Source of the DNA: Bordetella genomosp. 9
GTDB taxonomy: Bacteria > Pseudomonadota > Gammaproteobacteria > Burkholderiales > Burkholderiaceae_B
Length of the DNA: 64,000 nt
NCBI RefSeq assembly: GCF_002119725.1
Contig: NZ_CP021109.1
Coordinates: 4,030,001 to 4,094,000 of the forward strand
Direction of reading: 5' to 3'
Shown: piece after piece, positions 36,693-45,455 of the stretch
How the letters are laid out: the number at the start of each line of letters is the position of its first letter
Numbering within the stretch: position 1 is the stretch's first letter
The notes under the pieces: model-generated
Told to the model about the DNA's origin: nothing
Database searches by the model: none
The model's input: the letters and a program-made list of their open reading frames with translations, nothing else
Made by a program: the position numbers and the translations under genes

Positions 36693-36814
36693 GCGCGCCG
36701 ACCGGTGTCGGCCTTCGCAATCCTGGAAACCCCCTTTGGCGGATGCGGCATTCCCGCAGGCGCGGCGCTGCGGCAAACTGTGTCGCCCTGGCAGGCGCAT
36801 CGCCGGGAGGAGCC

Positions 36815-38008
36815 ATGACAAGACAAATACTCGCGGGTATCCGCGTCATCGAACTGGGACAGCTCATCGCCGGCCCGTTCGCCGCCAAGACGCTGGCCGA
36901 CTTCGGCGCCCAGGTCATCAAGATTGAACCGCCCGGCGTGGGCGATCCGCTGCGCAAGTGGCGCCTGCTGCACGAAGGCACGTCGGTGTGGTGGGAAGCG
37001 CAGTCGCGCAACAAACAGTCCGTGTGTGTCGACCTGCGCCAGACGGAAGGTCAGGAAATCGTCCGCATGCTCGCCGCCGAAGCGGACGTGCTGATCGAGA
37101 ACTTCCGTCCGGGCACCATGGAGAAGTGGGGCCTGTCCTGGGAAACGCTGCACGCGTTGAATCCGCGGCTGATCATGCTGCGCATTTCGGGCTACGGCCA
37201 GACCGGCCCGAAAGCCGGCGAACCGGGCTTCGCCGCCATCGGCGAGGCCATGGCGGGACTGCGCTATTTGAACGGCGAGCCGGGGCGCGCGCCGGTGCGG
37301 GCCGGCCTGTCGCTGGGCGACACCATCGCGGGCCTGCATGGCGCGCTCGGTGTGCTGCTGGCGCTGTACGAGCGCGATGCGCGCGGCGGCAAGGGCCAGG
37401 TTATCGACGCCGCCTTGTACGAAAGCGTCTTCAACCTGACCGAAAGCCTGTTGCCCGAATACTCGGTGTTCAAGGCGGTCCGGGAGCCGGCGGGCGCGGC
37501 GCTGCCCGGCATTGCGCCTTCCAATGCCTATCGCTGCCAGGACGGCTATGTTTTGATCGCCGGCAATGGCGACGGCATCTACACGCGGCTGATGGCCCGC
37601 ATCGGCCGGGAAGACCTGGCGCACGATCCCGCGCTTGCCCACAACGACGGCCGGGTCGCCCGCGTGCAGGAGATCGACGGCGCCATCGGCGCCTGGACAC
37701 AGAACCGCACCATCGATCAGGTGCTGGAGGCAATGCGCGAAGCGGGCGTTCCCGCCGGACGCATCTACAGCGTCGCCGACATCGCCCAGGATCCTCATTA
37801 CCGGGCCCGCAACGCCATCGTGAGCGTCCGGTCCGCCAGCGGCGTCGCAGTGGAAATGCCTGCCGTGTTTCCGCTGCTGTCCGAACATCCCGGCGCCGTG
37901 CGCGAACGCGCGCCGACGCTGGGCGAGCATACGGACGCGGTCCTGCGCGAGGCCGGCCTGGACGAAGCCCGCATCGCAGCCCTGCGCGAGGCGCGCGTCA
38001 TCGAGTAA
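36815..38008 (+). CDS. CoA-transferase family III (CaiB/BaiF-type)
   Basis: A 397-residue type III CoA-transferase that moves CoA between carboxylic acids by a ping-pong mechanism. Motifs: IRVIELGQLIAGPFAAKTLA, DFGAQVIKIEPPGVGDP, VLIENFRPGTMEKWGL and IDAALYESVFNL. The catalytic aspartate is expected in the segment GLSLGDTIAGLHGALG. ATG 36815 has a perfect GGGAGG before it; an open frame upstream is not used. A Bug receptor follows, suggesting import then CoA activation of an organic acid. Confidence 0.92.
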   Translation: MTRQILAGIRVIELGQLIAGPFAAKTLADFGAQVIKIEPPGVGDPLRKWRLLHEGTSVWWEAQSRNKQSVCVDLRQTEGQEIVRMLAAEADVLIENFRPGTMEKWGLSWETLHALNPRLIMLRISGYGQTGPKAGEPGFAAIGEAMAGLRYLNGEPGRAPVRAGLSLGDTIAGLHGALGVLLALYERDARGGKGQVIDAALYESVFNLTESLLPEYSVFKAVREPAGAALPGIAPSNAYRCQDGYVLIAGNGDGIYTRLMARIGREDLAHDPALAHNDGRVARVQEIDGAIGAWTQNRTIDQVLEAMREAGVPAGRIYSVADIAQDPHYRARNAIVSVRSASGVAVEMPAVFPLLSEHPGAVRERAPTLGEHTDAVLREAGLDEARIAALREARVIE

Positions 38009-38101
38009 TCCCGACACGAGTAACCCCGACATCCGCATCCCGCGCAAACCCGGTGCGGGATCCATCCCGGTTTGCACCACAACAAAGAAGGAGACACTTT
38101 C

Positions 38102-39094
38102 ATGCTCAAGCCGCGCATCACTTCCCCGCTGCGCCGTATGCTGGCCCTGGCCGGCCTCTGCGCAGCCGCCGCCGCGCCCCTGACGGCGCACGCCGCATAT
38201 CCCGACCGGCCCATCACGCTGATCGTTTCGGCCGCCCCCGGCGGCACCACCGACATCGCCGCGCGCCTGATCGCCCAGCCGCTGTCGCGCGCGCTGAACC
38301 AGACCGTCGTGGTCGAGAACAAGCCCGGCGCTTCCGGCAGCATCGCCGCGCAGGCGGTCACGCGCGCCGCGCCGGACGGCTACACGCTGCTGCTGCAGTA
38401 TTCCGGCTACCAGGTCATCACGCCGCTGATCACGCCCAACCTGGGCTGGGATCCGGTGAAGGACTTCACGCCCATCGCCAACGTCCTGTCCGCGCCGCAG
38501 GTCGTGGTGATACGCCCGTCGCTGCCGATCAAGTCGCTGAAGGAATTGGTCGATTACGCCAAGGCCCATCCCGGCGAACTGAACTATGCGTCGTCGGGCA
38601 ACGGCTCGCTGCAGCAGGTGGCGACGGAGCTGTTGAACCAGATGGCGGGAACGCGCATCGTGCACATCCCCTACAAGGGCACCGGCCCGGCCATGAACGA
38701 TCTGCTGGGCGGCGCCGTCGATATGACGATCACGACGCCGCCGCCCCTGCTGGGACAGATCGCGGCCGGCAAACTGCGTGCGCTCGCCGTCACGGGCAAG
38801 AGCCGTCTGCCCTCGCTGCCCGACGTGCCGACCGCGGCGGAAGCCGGATATCCCGATTTGATCGTCTCGTCCTGGTTCGCGATGTACGCCCCGGCCAACA
38901 CGCCCAAGGATGTGGTGGACAAGCTGTCCGGCGAAATCGAAAAGATCATGCGCACCGAGGAATTCCGCAAGAAAGCCGCGGAACAAGGCGCCGAGGCCGA
39001 ATTCATGGGACCGGAGGCGCTGGGCAAGTACACGCGCGACGAACTGGTCCGCTGGAAGACCGTGGTGGACAAGGCACAGATCAAGGCCAATTGA
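38102..39094 (+). CDS. Bug-family periplasmic receptor (TctC-like), no. 1
   Basis: A 330-residue periplasmic solute-binding protein. A signal peptide (cleavage after AHA, about residue 31) is followed by YPDRPITLIVSAAPGGTTDI. Further motifs are VVENKPGASGSIAAQAV, AAPDGYTLLL, VHIPYKGTGPAMNDLLGG and LPDVPTAAEAG. The start is ATG 38102, preceded by AAGGAG. No tctA/tctB membrane genes are close, typical of orphan Bug proteins in Bordetella-like bacteria. It probably binds a carboxylate handled by the CoA-transferase. Confidence 0.92.
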   Translation: MLKPRITSPLRRMLALAGLCAAAAAPLTAHAAYPDRPITLIVSAAPGGTTDIAARLIAQPLSRALNQTVVVENKPGASGSIAAQAVTRAAPDGYTLLLQYSGYQVITPLITPNLGWDPVKDFTPIANVLSAPQVVVIRPSLPIKSLKELVDYAKAHPGELNYASSGNGSLQQVATELLNQMAGTRIVHIPYKGTGPAMNDLLGGAVDMTITTPPPLLGQIAAGKLRALAVTGKSRLPSLPDVPTAAEAGYPDLIVSSWFAMYAPANTPKDVVDKLSGEIEKIMRTEEFRKKAAEQGAEAEFMGPEALGKYTRDELVRWKTVVDKAQIKAN

Positions 39095-39137
39095 GCGCGG
39101 CCTTCGCCTGTGACCCGGTGTCCGCCGGTCGCCAGCC

Positions 39138-39761
39138 TCAGGGCCGCCGCGCCAGCAAGGCCCACAGGCCGGCGCCGGAAAGCAGCGTACCGCCGGCCAG
39201 GTGAAAGCCGCGCCGCGCCGCGGGCGACGCCAGCCACCGGCTCGCCGCGCCGGCGCAGCAGGCGTACAGCGTGGCGTTCACCGCCGCCAGCGCCACGAAA
39301 GTCACGGCCAGCACCCAGAGCTGGCGCGCGGCATCGCCATCCGGCCGGATGAACTGCGGCAGGAAAGCGACGAAGAACACGATGCCTTTGGGGTTGAGCG
39401 CCGTTACCAGCCAGGTATTCGCGAACAGCTTCCATCGCGACACCGCTTGCGCCGCGGGCTGCGCCGGCTGTGCGGACGCGCCGGCCCGCAGCAACCGCAA
39501 GCCGAGATACAGCAGATAGCAGCCGCCTATCCATTTCACGACGGTGAACCAGAAGGCCGAGGCCGCGAGCAGCGCGCCGAGCCCCAGCAGGGAAACGGCC
39601 AGCGCCGTCGAGTCGCCCAAGGCCACCGCGGCGACCAGGGGCCAGCGCGCGCGACGCCCATGCGCCAGCGAATAGCTGATGACCGACACGATGGTCGGCC
39701 CGGGGATGATCAGCAGTACGGCCGAGGCCGCCACGAAAGCCAGCCACTGCTCTATCGGCAT
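39138..39761 (-). CDS. LysE/RhtB family amino-acid exporter
   Basis: A 207-residue membrane protein with six TM helices. PGPTIVSVISYSLAHGRRA matches the family N-terminal signature; NPKGIVFFVAFLPQFI is the second conserved segment. It probably exports amino acids or homoserine-lactone-like compounds. It starts 70 bases after the LysR gene on the same strand and may share its transcript. GGAGGAAGAC before the ATG at 39761 is a strong ribosome site. Confidence 0.9.
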   Translation of the reverse strand: MPIEQWLAFVAASAVLLIIPGPTIVSVISYSLAHGRRARWPLVAAVALGDSTALAVSLLGLGALLAASAFWFTVVKWIGGCYLLYLGLRLLRAGASAQPAQPAAQAVSRWKLFANTWLVTALNPKGIVFFVAFLPQFIRPDGDAARQLWVLAVTFVALAAVNATLYACCAGAASRWLASPAARRGFHLAGGTLLSGAGLWALLARRP

Positions 39762-39831
39762 GATGTCTTCCTCCTGTCGTGTCCCGTCGCGATGTGCGCC
39801 GGTTGGGTTTTCAAGCGTGCAGCCTCGCGGC

Positions 39832-40746
39832 TCAAGGCTCAGCCACCACGCCCCGCAAGCACTCCAGCGCCGCTTCAACCGCCGCCGGCTGGAAGGTTTC
39901 CTGACGCCAGTACATCGTGACCGCGCCGAAGCCGGATAACCGGACAGGCAGGATGCGCATGGCATTCATCTGCGCGAAGCGCAGCGCAGCTCGGTGCGAC
40001 GCCACGCCGATGAGATCGCTCTGGCTGATCAGCGTCAGGTTGATCGTAACGGAGTTCGATTCCACATGATCGGCCGGCAGCGCCTTGCCGGCCGCCGCCA
40101 GCGCGGTATCGAGCGCGTTGCGGATGGGCGTGCCCTTGGGCCACACGATCCAACGGTAGTCCATCAAGTCCTCCCACGTCACGCTGGGCAGGCTGAACAC
40201 CGGGTGGCGCGGCCGCGCCACCATATGCACCGGCTCCAGATAGAGCGATTCCGACAGGATCGCCGGGTCATGATGCTCGGGCGCGGACCGTCCCACCACG
40301 ATATCGAGCTCGCCTTGCGCGAGCTGGGCCAGCAAGTGATCCATGGTCGATTCCACCAGCTTGATGCGCGCCTGCGGCATGCGCTCGAGCAGGCGCATGA
40401 CGGCCAGGGGCACCGTATCGGATGCCGACGCGCCGGAAGCGCCGATCACCACCCTGCCGCCGCCGCCCTGGCGCAGCGCCGCCATGTCGCCGCTGGCGCG
40501 CTCCAGTTGCGCGTCGATGCGGCGGGCGTGGGCGATCAGCGCTTCGCCGTAAGGCGTCGGCCGCAGACCGCGCGCATGCCGCTCGAACAGCGGCAAGCCG
40601 ATATCGTCTTCCAAGTCCTTCAGCCATTTCGACAGGCCGGGCTGCGTGGTGTTCAGCATCGCGGCCGAATGGCTGATGTTGCGCGTCTGAGCCAGGCTCA
40701 GGAGCATCTTCAGGTTGCGCAAGCGCAGGCGGTAAGTCCAATCCAT
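39832..40746 (-). CDS. LysR-family regulator, divergent from gentisate dioxygenase
   Basis: A 304-residue LysR protein. HTH: LSLAQTRNISHSAAMLNTTQ, then PGLSKWLKDLEDDIGLPLFER; effector domain about 95-300. The ATG at 40746 is chosen because LysR HTH starts there; an open frame extending upstream is not family-like. It is divergent from gtdA (188-base gap), so it is the best candidate for the aromatic-acid-responsive activator of the gentisate operon. Confidence 0.9.
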   Translation of the reverse strand: MDWTYRLRLRNLKMLLSLAQTRNISHSAAMLNTTQPGLSKWLKDLEDDIGLPLFERHARGLRPTPYGEALIAHARRIDAQLERASGDMAALRQGGGGRVVIGASGASASDTVPLAVMRLLERMPQARIKLVESTMDHLLAQLAQGELDIVVGRSAPEHHDPAILSESLYLEPVHMVARPRHPVFSLPSVTWEDLMDYRWIVWPKGTPIRNALDTALAAAGKALPADHVESNSVTINLTLISQSDLIGVASHRAALRFAQMNAMRILPVRLSGFGAVTMYWRQETFQPAAVEAALECLRGVVAEP

Positions 40747-40853
40747 CGTTCCCCGGCAGGTCGGCGGGAGCGGGAGGCCCCCTGCGGGTCGGCGCGCAGC
40801 CCCGATGGCGTCTCCGTCCCGGGCCGGATCTTCGTCCAGCCATATGGTTTTTG

Positions 40854-40866
40854 GTATGGATAATAC
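40854..40866. promoter_or_regulatory. Inverted repeat in the LysR-gtdA intergenic region
   Basis: GTAT-GGATA-ATAC sits about 70-80 bases upstream of gtdA in an AT-rich patch and fits the T-N11-A LysR pattern. GATAAT (40859-40864) inside it could be a -10 box. Confidence 0.35.
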
Positions 40867-40934
40867 GATTAATTCATTTCCCCAGGCATATCGCGGTGCC
40901 GATAATAAGCAAAAAACGTGAAGGAGACACCGCC

Positions 40935-41987
40935 ATGGCCGAAGGCACATCCACGCGCGCCGACCGCGCCGCCTACTACGAGCGCATCGCCCGCAAGAAC
41001 CTGGCGCCGCTTTGGGAATCGCTGCACAACCTGGTTCCGCGTACGCCGCAGCCCCGCTGCGTGCCGGCGATGTGGCGCTACAACGATGTCCGCGCCGACG
41101 TCATGGAAGCCGGCAGCCTGATCACGGCGGAAGAAGCCGTGCGCCGCGTCCTGATCCTGGAAAACCCCGGCCTGCCGGGCCAGGCCAGCATCACCCAGAC
41201 ACTCTACGCAGGCCTGCAATTGATCCTGCCCGGTGAAATCGCGCCCAGCCATCGCCACACGCAGTCGGCGCTGCGATTCATCATGGAGGGCAAGGGCGCC
41301 TATACCGCCGTCAATGGCGAGCGCACCACCATGCATCCCGGCGATTTCATCATCACGCCGTCATGGACGTATCACGACCACGGCAATCTGGAAGCCTCCG
41401 AAGGGGGCGAGCCGGTGGTGTGGCTGGATGGGCTGGACATCCCGTTGCTGCGCATGCTCGACGCCGGCTTCGCGGAAAACTATCCGGCATCCACCCAGCC
41501 GGTGACGCGCCCCGAAGGCGATAGCTACGCACGCTACGGCTACAACATGGCGCCCGTGCGCTACCAGCCGGCGAACGGCAATTCGCCCATCTTCAACTAT
41601 CCCTACGAACGCAGCCGCGAAGCGCTGGACCGGCTCTACCGCTTCGGCGAGCTCGACGCCTGGGACGGCGTGAAGCTGCGCTACATCAATCCCGCCACGG
41701 GCGGCTCGCCCATGCCGACCATGGCCACCTTCATGCAGTTTCTGCCGGCCGGCTTCCAGGGCAAGACGACGCGCAGCACCGACTCGACGGTTTATTCCGT
41801 GGTGGAAGGCCGCGGCACGGCACGCGTCGGCGACCAGGAATTCCACTTCGGCCCGCGCGACGTCTTCGTCGCGCCCTCCTGGCAGCCGGTTCAACTGGCC
41901 GCCGCGGAAGACGCCATCCTGTTCAGCTTTTCCGACCGGCCCGTGCAGATGGCCCTGGGTTTGTTGCGGGAAGAACGCCTGGAGTAA
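40935..41987 (+). CDS. gtdA: Gentisate 1,2-dioxygenase
   Basis: A 350-residue bicupin Fe(II) dioxygenase that opens the gentisate ring to maleylpyruvate. The N-terminal cupin carries the metal-binding HRHTQSALRFIMEG pattern and HPGDFIITPSWTYHDHGN; the second cupin has VYSVVEGRGTARVG and FGPRDVFVAPSW. The start at 40935 has AAGGAG nine bases upstream. First enzyme of the gentisate block; palindromic repeats follow its stop. Confidence 0.95.
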   Translation: MAEGTSTRADRAAYYERIARKNLAPLWESLHNLVPRTPQPRCVPAMWRYNDVRADVMEAGSLITAEEAVRRVLILENPGLPGQASITQTLYAGLQLILPGEIAPSHRHTQSALRFIMEGKGAYTAVNGERTTMHPGDFIITPSWTYHDHGNLEASEGGEPVVWLDGLDIPLLRMLDAGFAENYPASTQPVTRPEGDSYARYGYNMAPVRYQPANGNSPIFNYPYERSREALDRLYRFGELDAWDGVKLRYINPATGGSPMPTMATFMQFLPAGFQGKTTRSTDSTVYSVVEGRGTARVGDQEFHFGPRDVFVAPSWQPVQLAAAEDAILFSFSDRPVQMALGLLREERLE

Positions 41988-42005
41988 GGCCCACCCCAAG
42001 GTTGG

Positions 42006-42067
42006 CCCACCCCCGAAGCGCTTACGCGCTTCCCCCTCAAGGGGGTGACGCTGGCGGACCGGCGGGG
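42006..42067 (+). repeat. Stop-proximal palindromic repeat, copy 2 (short)
   Basis: CCCACCCCC, GAAGCGC-ttac-GCGCTTC, CCCCC-TCAA-GGGGG and GACGCTGGCGGACCGGCGG; the terminal GCCGGATCC arm is missing. Confidence 0.8.
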
Positions 42068-42071
42068 GAAG

Positions 42072-42153
42072 CCCACCCCCGAAGCGCTTACGCGCTTCCC
42101 CCTTAAGGGGGCGATGCCGGTGGACCGGCGGAGCCGGATCCAGGGCATCCCGG
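42072..42153 (+). repeat. Stop-proximal palindromic repeat, copy 3
   Basis: Full-length form with all three hairpins; middle hairpin CCCCC-TTAA-GGGGG; end GGACCGGCGGAGCCGGATCC. Confidence 0.8.
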
Positions 42154-42178
42154 ATTTGGAGCCACCAGGGGAGGAAGT

Positions 42179-42259
42179 CCACCCCCGGAGCGCTGCGCGC
42201 TTCCCCCTCGAGGGGGCGATGCCGGTGGACCGGCGGAGCCGGATCCACGGCATCCCGGG
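42179..42259 (+). repeat. Stop-proximal palindromic repeat, copy 4
   Basis: Full-length form; first hairpin GGAGCGC-tgc-GCGCTTC, middle CCCCC-TCGA-GGGGG. Same orientation as copies 2 and 3. Confidence 0.8.
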
Positions 42260-42373
42260 TATGGGGGCACCAGCTACATATGACGCATGGCGTGATGAAT
42301 TAGCGGCGACGTGCCTGCGTCAGCGTTCGACCGATATCTGTTTCTCGTACTTTGTCTTTGAAGGTCTTCATTC

Positions 42374-43072
42374 ATGTCTTACGTCTTCGCTCCGCCAACG
42401 ATCGTCGCCGTCCCCGTCGCCGGTTCCGCCGACAGCTTTCCCGTGCGCCGGGTGTACTGCGTCGGCCGCAACTATGCCGCGCATGCACGCGAAATGGGCT
42501 TCGACCCCGACCGGGAACCGCCCTTCTTCTTCTGCAAGCCGGCCGACGCCGTGATGCCGGTGGCCGAAGGTGAAACGCTGGAACTGCCGTATCCGGCAGA
42601 AACGGCCAACTATCACTACGAGATCGAACTTGTGGCGGCCATCGGCAAGGCGGGCGCGAACATCTCCGTGGAAAGCGCGCTGGACCACGTGTACGGCTAT
42701 GCCGTCGGTCTGGACATGACGCGGCGCGACCTGCAGATGAAGATGCGCGAAGCCGGCCGGCCGTGGGAACTGGGCAAGGCGTTCGACGATAGCGCCCCGA
42801 TCGGGCCGATCCATACGGTCGCGGCAAAGGGTCATCACGACCAGGCCGGCATCTGGCTGAAGGTCAACGGGCAGGACAAGCAGCGCAGCGACACCTCGAA
42901 GCTGATCTGGTCCGTTGCCGAAACCATTGCGTATCTGTCGCGCTATTTCCGCCTGGCGCCCGGCGATCTCATCTACACCGGCACGCCCGAGGGCGTCGGG
43001 CCCGTGGTCAAGGGCGATCTCATGGAAGGCGGCGTCGATGGGCTGGGCACCCTGCGCGCGCGCGTGATCTAG
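42374..43072 (+). CDS. nagK: Fumarylpyruvate hydrolase (FAA hydrolase family)
   Basis: A 232-residue metal-dependent hydrolase that cleaves fumarylpyruvate to fumarate and pyruvate, the last step of the gentisate path. Motifs: VYCVGRNYAAHAREMG, the metal ligands in YHYEIELVAAIGKAG, VYGYAVGLDMTRRDLQ, KAFDDSAPIGP and IYTGTPEGVGPV. The role is assigned by family plus its place between gentisate dioxygenase and the isomerase; a related acylpyruvase role is possible. Confidence 0.92.
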   Translation: MSYVFAPPTIVAVPVAGSADSFPVRRVYCVGRNYAAHAREMGFDPDREPPFFFCKPADAVMPVAEGETLELPYPAETANYHYEIELVAAIGKAGANISVESALDHVYGYAVGLDMTRRDLQMKMREAGRPWELGKAFDDSAPIGPIHTVAAKGHHDQAGIWLKVNGQDKQRSDTSKLIWSVAETIAYLSRYFRLAPGDLIYTGTPEGVGPVVKGDLMEGGVDGLGTLRARVI

Positions 43073-43111
43073 CACTCAACGGCGCCCAGGCGCGTAACCG
43101 GGAAACGAATC

Positions 43112-44374
43112 ATGAAAGACACCGATGTCATTATCGTGGGCGCCGGCGTAGGCGGACTGGTTCTGGCCCTGAGCCTGCACCAGGCGGGCATCGCCTGCCG
43201 GGTCTACGAGGCTGTGCCGGAAATCAAGCCGCTGGGCGTGGGCATCAACCTGCTGCCGCACGCCGCGCGCGAGCTGGACGAGCTGGGACTGCTTCCTGCG
43301 CTGGACCGCGTGGGCGTGCACACGCGCGAATCGATTTTCTTCACGCGCCATGGCCAGTTCATCTATAGCGAGCCTGCGGGCAAGGCCGCCGGCTATGCCT
43401 GGCCGCAATACTCCATCCATCGCGGCGACCTGCAGATGACGCTGTTGGCCGCGGTGCGCGAGCGCCTGGGCGAAGACAGCGTGCGCGCGGACCATCGCGC
43501 CGTGCGCGTGGAACAGGACGACGACGCCGTCACTGTCCATATGACCGACAGCGCCGGCAAGCCGCGCCCGCCCGTTCGCGGCGCCATCGTCGTCGGATGC
43601 GACGGCATCCATTCGGCGCTGCGCAAGCAGCTGTATCCGAACGAAGGTGCGCCCCGCTATTCCGGCGTCAACATGTGGCGCGGCGTGACGCGCTGCAAAC
43701 CGTTCCTGAGCGGCGCCAGCATGGTGCGCGCAGGCTGGTTATCCATCGGCAAAATGGTGATCTATCCCATCCGCGACAACGTCGACGCCGAGGGCAATCA
43801 GCTGGTGAACTGGGTGGCGGAAATCGAATCGCCCGAGCCGGCGGTGCGCGACTGGACGCGTCAGGGCCGCCTGGAGGACTTCTTCCCCGCGTTTGCGGAT
43901 TGGCGCTTCGACTGGCTGGACGTCGCCGCGCTGATCCGGAACGCCGACTCCGTCCTGGAGTACCCGATGGTCGATCAGGACCCGCTGCCCACGTGGACGC
44001 AGGGCCGCATGACCTTGCTGGGCGACGCGGCGCACCCCATGGTGCCGCGCGGCTCCAACGGCGCGGGACAGGCCATCATCGACGCACGCTATCTGGCCGG
44101 CCAGCTCAAGCGGCAAGGCCTGACGCCGGCGGCGCTGCAGGACTACGACCGCGTCCGGGTCGCCGCCACCACGCGCGTCGTGCTGACGAACCGCAGCAAT
44201 CCGCCCGACGCCATCCTGCGTGAAGCGTACGAGCGGTCGCACGACCAGCCCTTCGAGCGCATCGACGACATCATCAGCCGCGACGAACTGCAGGCGATTT
44301 CGGACCGCTACAAGCAGATCGCCGGTTTTGACCCGGAAACGCTCAGCTCACGCCCATCTTTCCTGAGCGTGTGA
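43112..44374 (+). CDS. Flavin-dependent monooxygenase, PhzS-like
   Basis: A 420-residue group A flavoprotein monooxygenase. Motifs: VIIVGAGVGGLVLALSLHQA, YEAVPEIKPLGVGINLLPHA, VVGCDGIHSALR (DG motif), LLGDAAHPMVPRGSNGAGQA (GD motif). Its sequence style resembles 5-methylphenazine-1-carboxylate monooxygenase and related enzymes. It could hydroxylate an aromatic acid to feed gentisate, for example a salicylate analogue, but the substrate is not known. It sits between fumarylpyruvate hydrolase and a Bug gene. Confidence 0.88.
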   Translation: MKDTDVIIVGAGVGGLVLALSLHQAGIACRVYEAVPEIKPLGVGINLLPHAARELDELGLLPALDRVGVHTRESIFFTRHGQFIYSEPAGKAAGYAWPQYSIHRGDLQMTLLAAVRERLGEDSVRADHRAVRVEQDDDAVTVHMTDSAGKPRPPVRGAIVVGCDGIHSALRKQLYPNEGAPRYSGVNMWRGVTRCKPFLSGASMVRAGWLSIGKMVIYPIRDNVDAEGNQLVNWVAEIESPEPAVRDWTRQGRLEDFFPAFADWRFDWLDVAALIRNADSVLEYPMVDQDPLPTWTQGRMTLLGDAAHPMVPRGSNGAGQAIIDARYLAGQLKRQGLTPAALQDYDRVRVAATTRVVLTNRSNPPDAILREAYERSHDQPFERIDDIISRDELQAISDRYKQIAGFDPETLSSRPSFLSV

Positions 44375-44419
44375 ACCATTCCCGACGCGCTGGCGCGCTT
44401 ACGCCATGGAGGAGATGAA

Positions 44420-45409
44420 ATGAAGAACAAGATGATCGCGACATGCCGCGCGCTGGCGGCATGGTCCGTGGGGTTGGTCATGGCGCTGACCGCGGCGGCA
44501 AGCCAGGCGGCATGGCCGGAACGGCCGGTGACCCTGGTTGTGCCGTTCACGCCCGGCACCGGCATCGATTTGATTGCGCGCCAGCTTTCGGCGGCCCTGC
44601 CCAAGACGCTGGGCCAGCCCGTCGTGGTGGAGAACCTGGCGGGCGCGAGCGGCAACATCGGCACGGAGAAGGTGGCGCGGGCCGCGCCGGACGGCTACAC
44701 CTTCCTGGTCACGGTCAACACCTTCGTCATGAACCAGCCGCTGTACCGGGAAAAGCTGCATTACGACCCGGTGAAGGACTTTGCCCCGGTCAGCCTGACG
44801 TCCTGGGGCACGCTGCTGCTCGTGACGCACCCATCCAATCCCGTCAACACGGTGCGGCAGATGGAGGACGCCGCGCGCAAGCAACCCGGCAAGCTCACCT
44901 ACGGCACGCCGGGCGTCGGCACGCCGCATCACCTGGCAATGGCGCTGCTGCTGGACCAGACCAAGGTGTCCCTGCTGCACGTGCCCTACAAAGGCACGGC
45001 CGGCGCCGTGACCGACATGCTGGCCGGCCGCCTCGACTACATGTTCCTGCCCGTGCACGTGGCGCTGCCGCAGATCAAAGCGGGCAAGCTCAAGGCCATC
45101 GCCACCGGCAGCCCCAAACGCATGCCGCAATTGCCGGACGTCCCGACGTTGACCGAATCCGGACTGCAGGGCGCCGACGTGGACATGTGGTACGGCGTGC
45201 TCGCCCCACGCGGCACCCCGAAGGAGATCGTCGACAGCCTGAACCGGCAGATCGCCGAAGCGCTGAAGGCGCCTTCGGTGGCCACCGCTTTCGAGGCGCA
45301 GGGCATGGTGCCCGCCACCTCCACGCCCGAGGAATTCGGCGCGCTCATCGCCAAGGATGCCAAACGCTGGAGCGACGTGGTGGATCGCGCCGGCATCAAG
45401 GCCGACTGA
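44420..45409 (+). CDS. Bug-family periplasmic receptor, no. 2
   Basis: A 329-residue periplasmic binding protein. Signal peptide ends near ASQA, about residue 31. Mature motifs: WPERPVTLVVPFTPGTGIDL, VVENLAGASGNIGTEKV, AAPDGYTFLV, LHVPYKGTAGAVTDMLAG, LPDVPTLTESG. It probably captures an aromatic or dicarboxylic acid for this pathway. GGAGG precedes the ATG. Confidence 0.92.
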   Translation: MKNKMIATCRALAAWSVGLVMALTAAASQAAWPERPVTLVVPFTPGTGIDLIARQLSAALPKTLGQPVVVENLAGASGNIGTEKVARAAPDGYTFLVTVNTFVMNQPLYREKLHYDPVKDFAPVSLTSWGTLLLVTHPSNPVNTVRQMEDAARKQPGKLTYGTPGVGTPHHLAMALLLDQTKVSLLHVPYKGTAGAVTDMLAGRLDYMFLPVHVALPQIKAGKLKAIATGSPKRMPQLPDVPTLTESGLQGADVDMWYGVLAPRGTPKEIVDSLNRQIAEALKAPSVATAFEAQGMVPATSTPEEFGALIAKDAKRWSDVVDRAGIKAD

Positions 45410-45455
45410 CCCGCCACGCCGGATGGATCGGATGGCGGAACGAATGGAAGGATTC

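Larger units (their letters stand above)
41988..42373. other. Repeat-filled gap between gtdA and the FAA hydrolase gene
   Basis: 386 bases without a gene. It begins with a remnant GGCCCACCCC, holds three palindromic repeats (42006-42259), and ends with a less GC-rich stretch (42270-42373) that may contain a secondary promoter. Confidence 0.7.

Noticed and set aside
35723..38986. Minus-strand frame of more than 1000 codons opposite LysR, CoA-transferase and Bug genes
   Set aside because: It spans three convincing plus-strand genes and an intergenic repeat; no recognisable domain.
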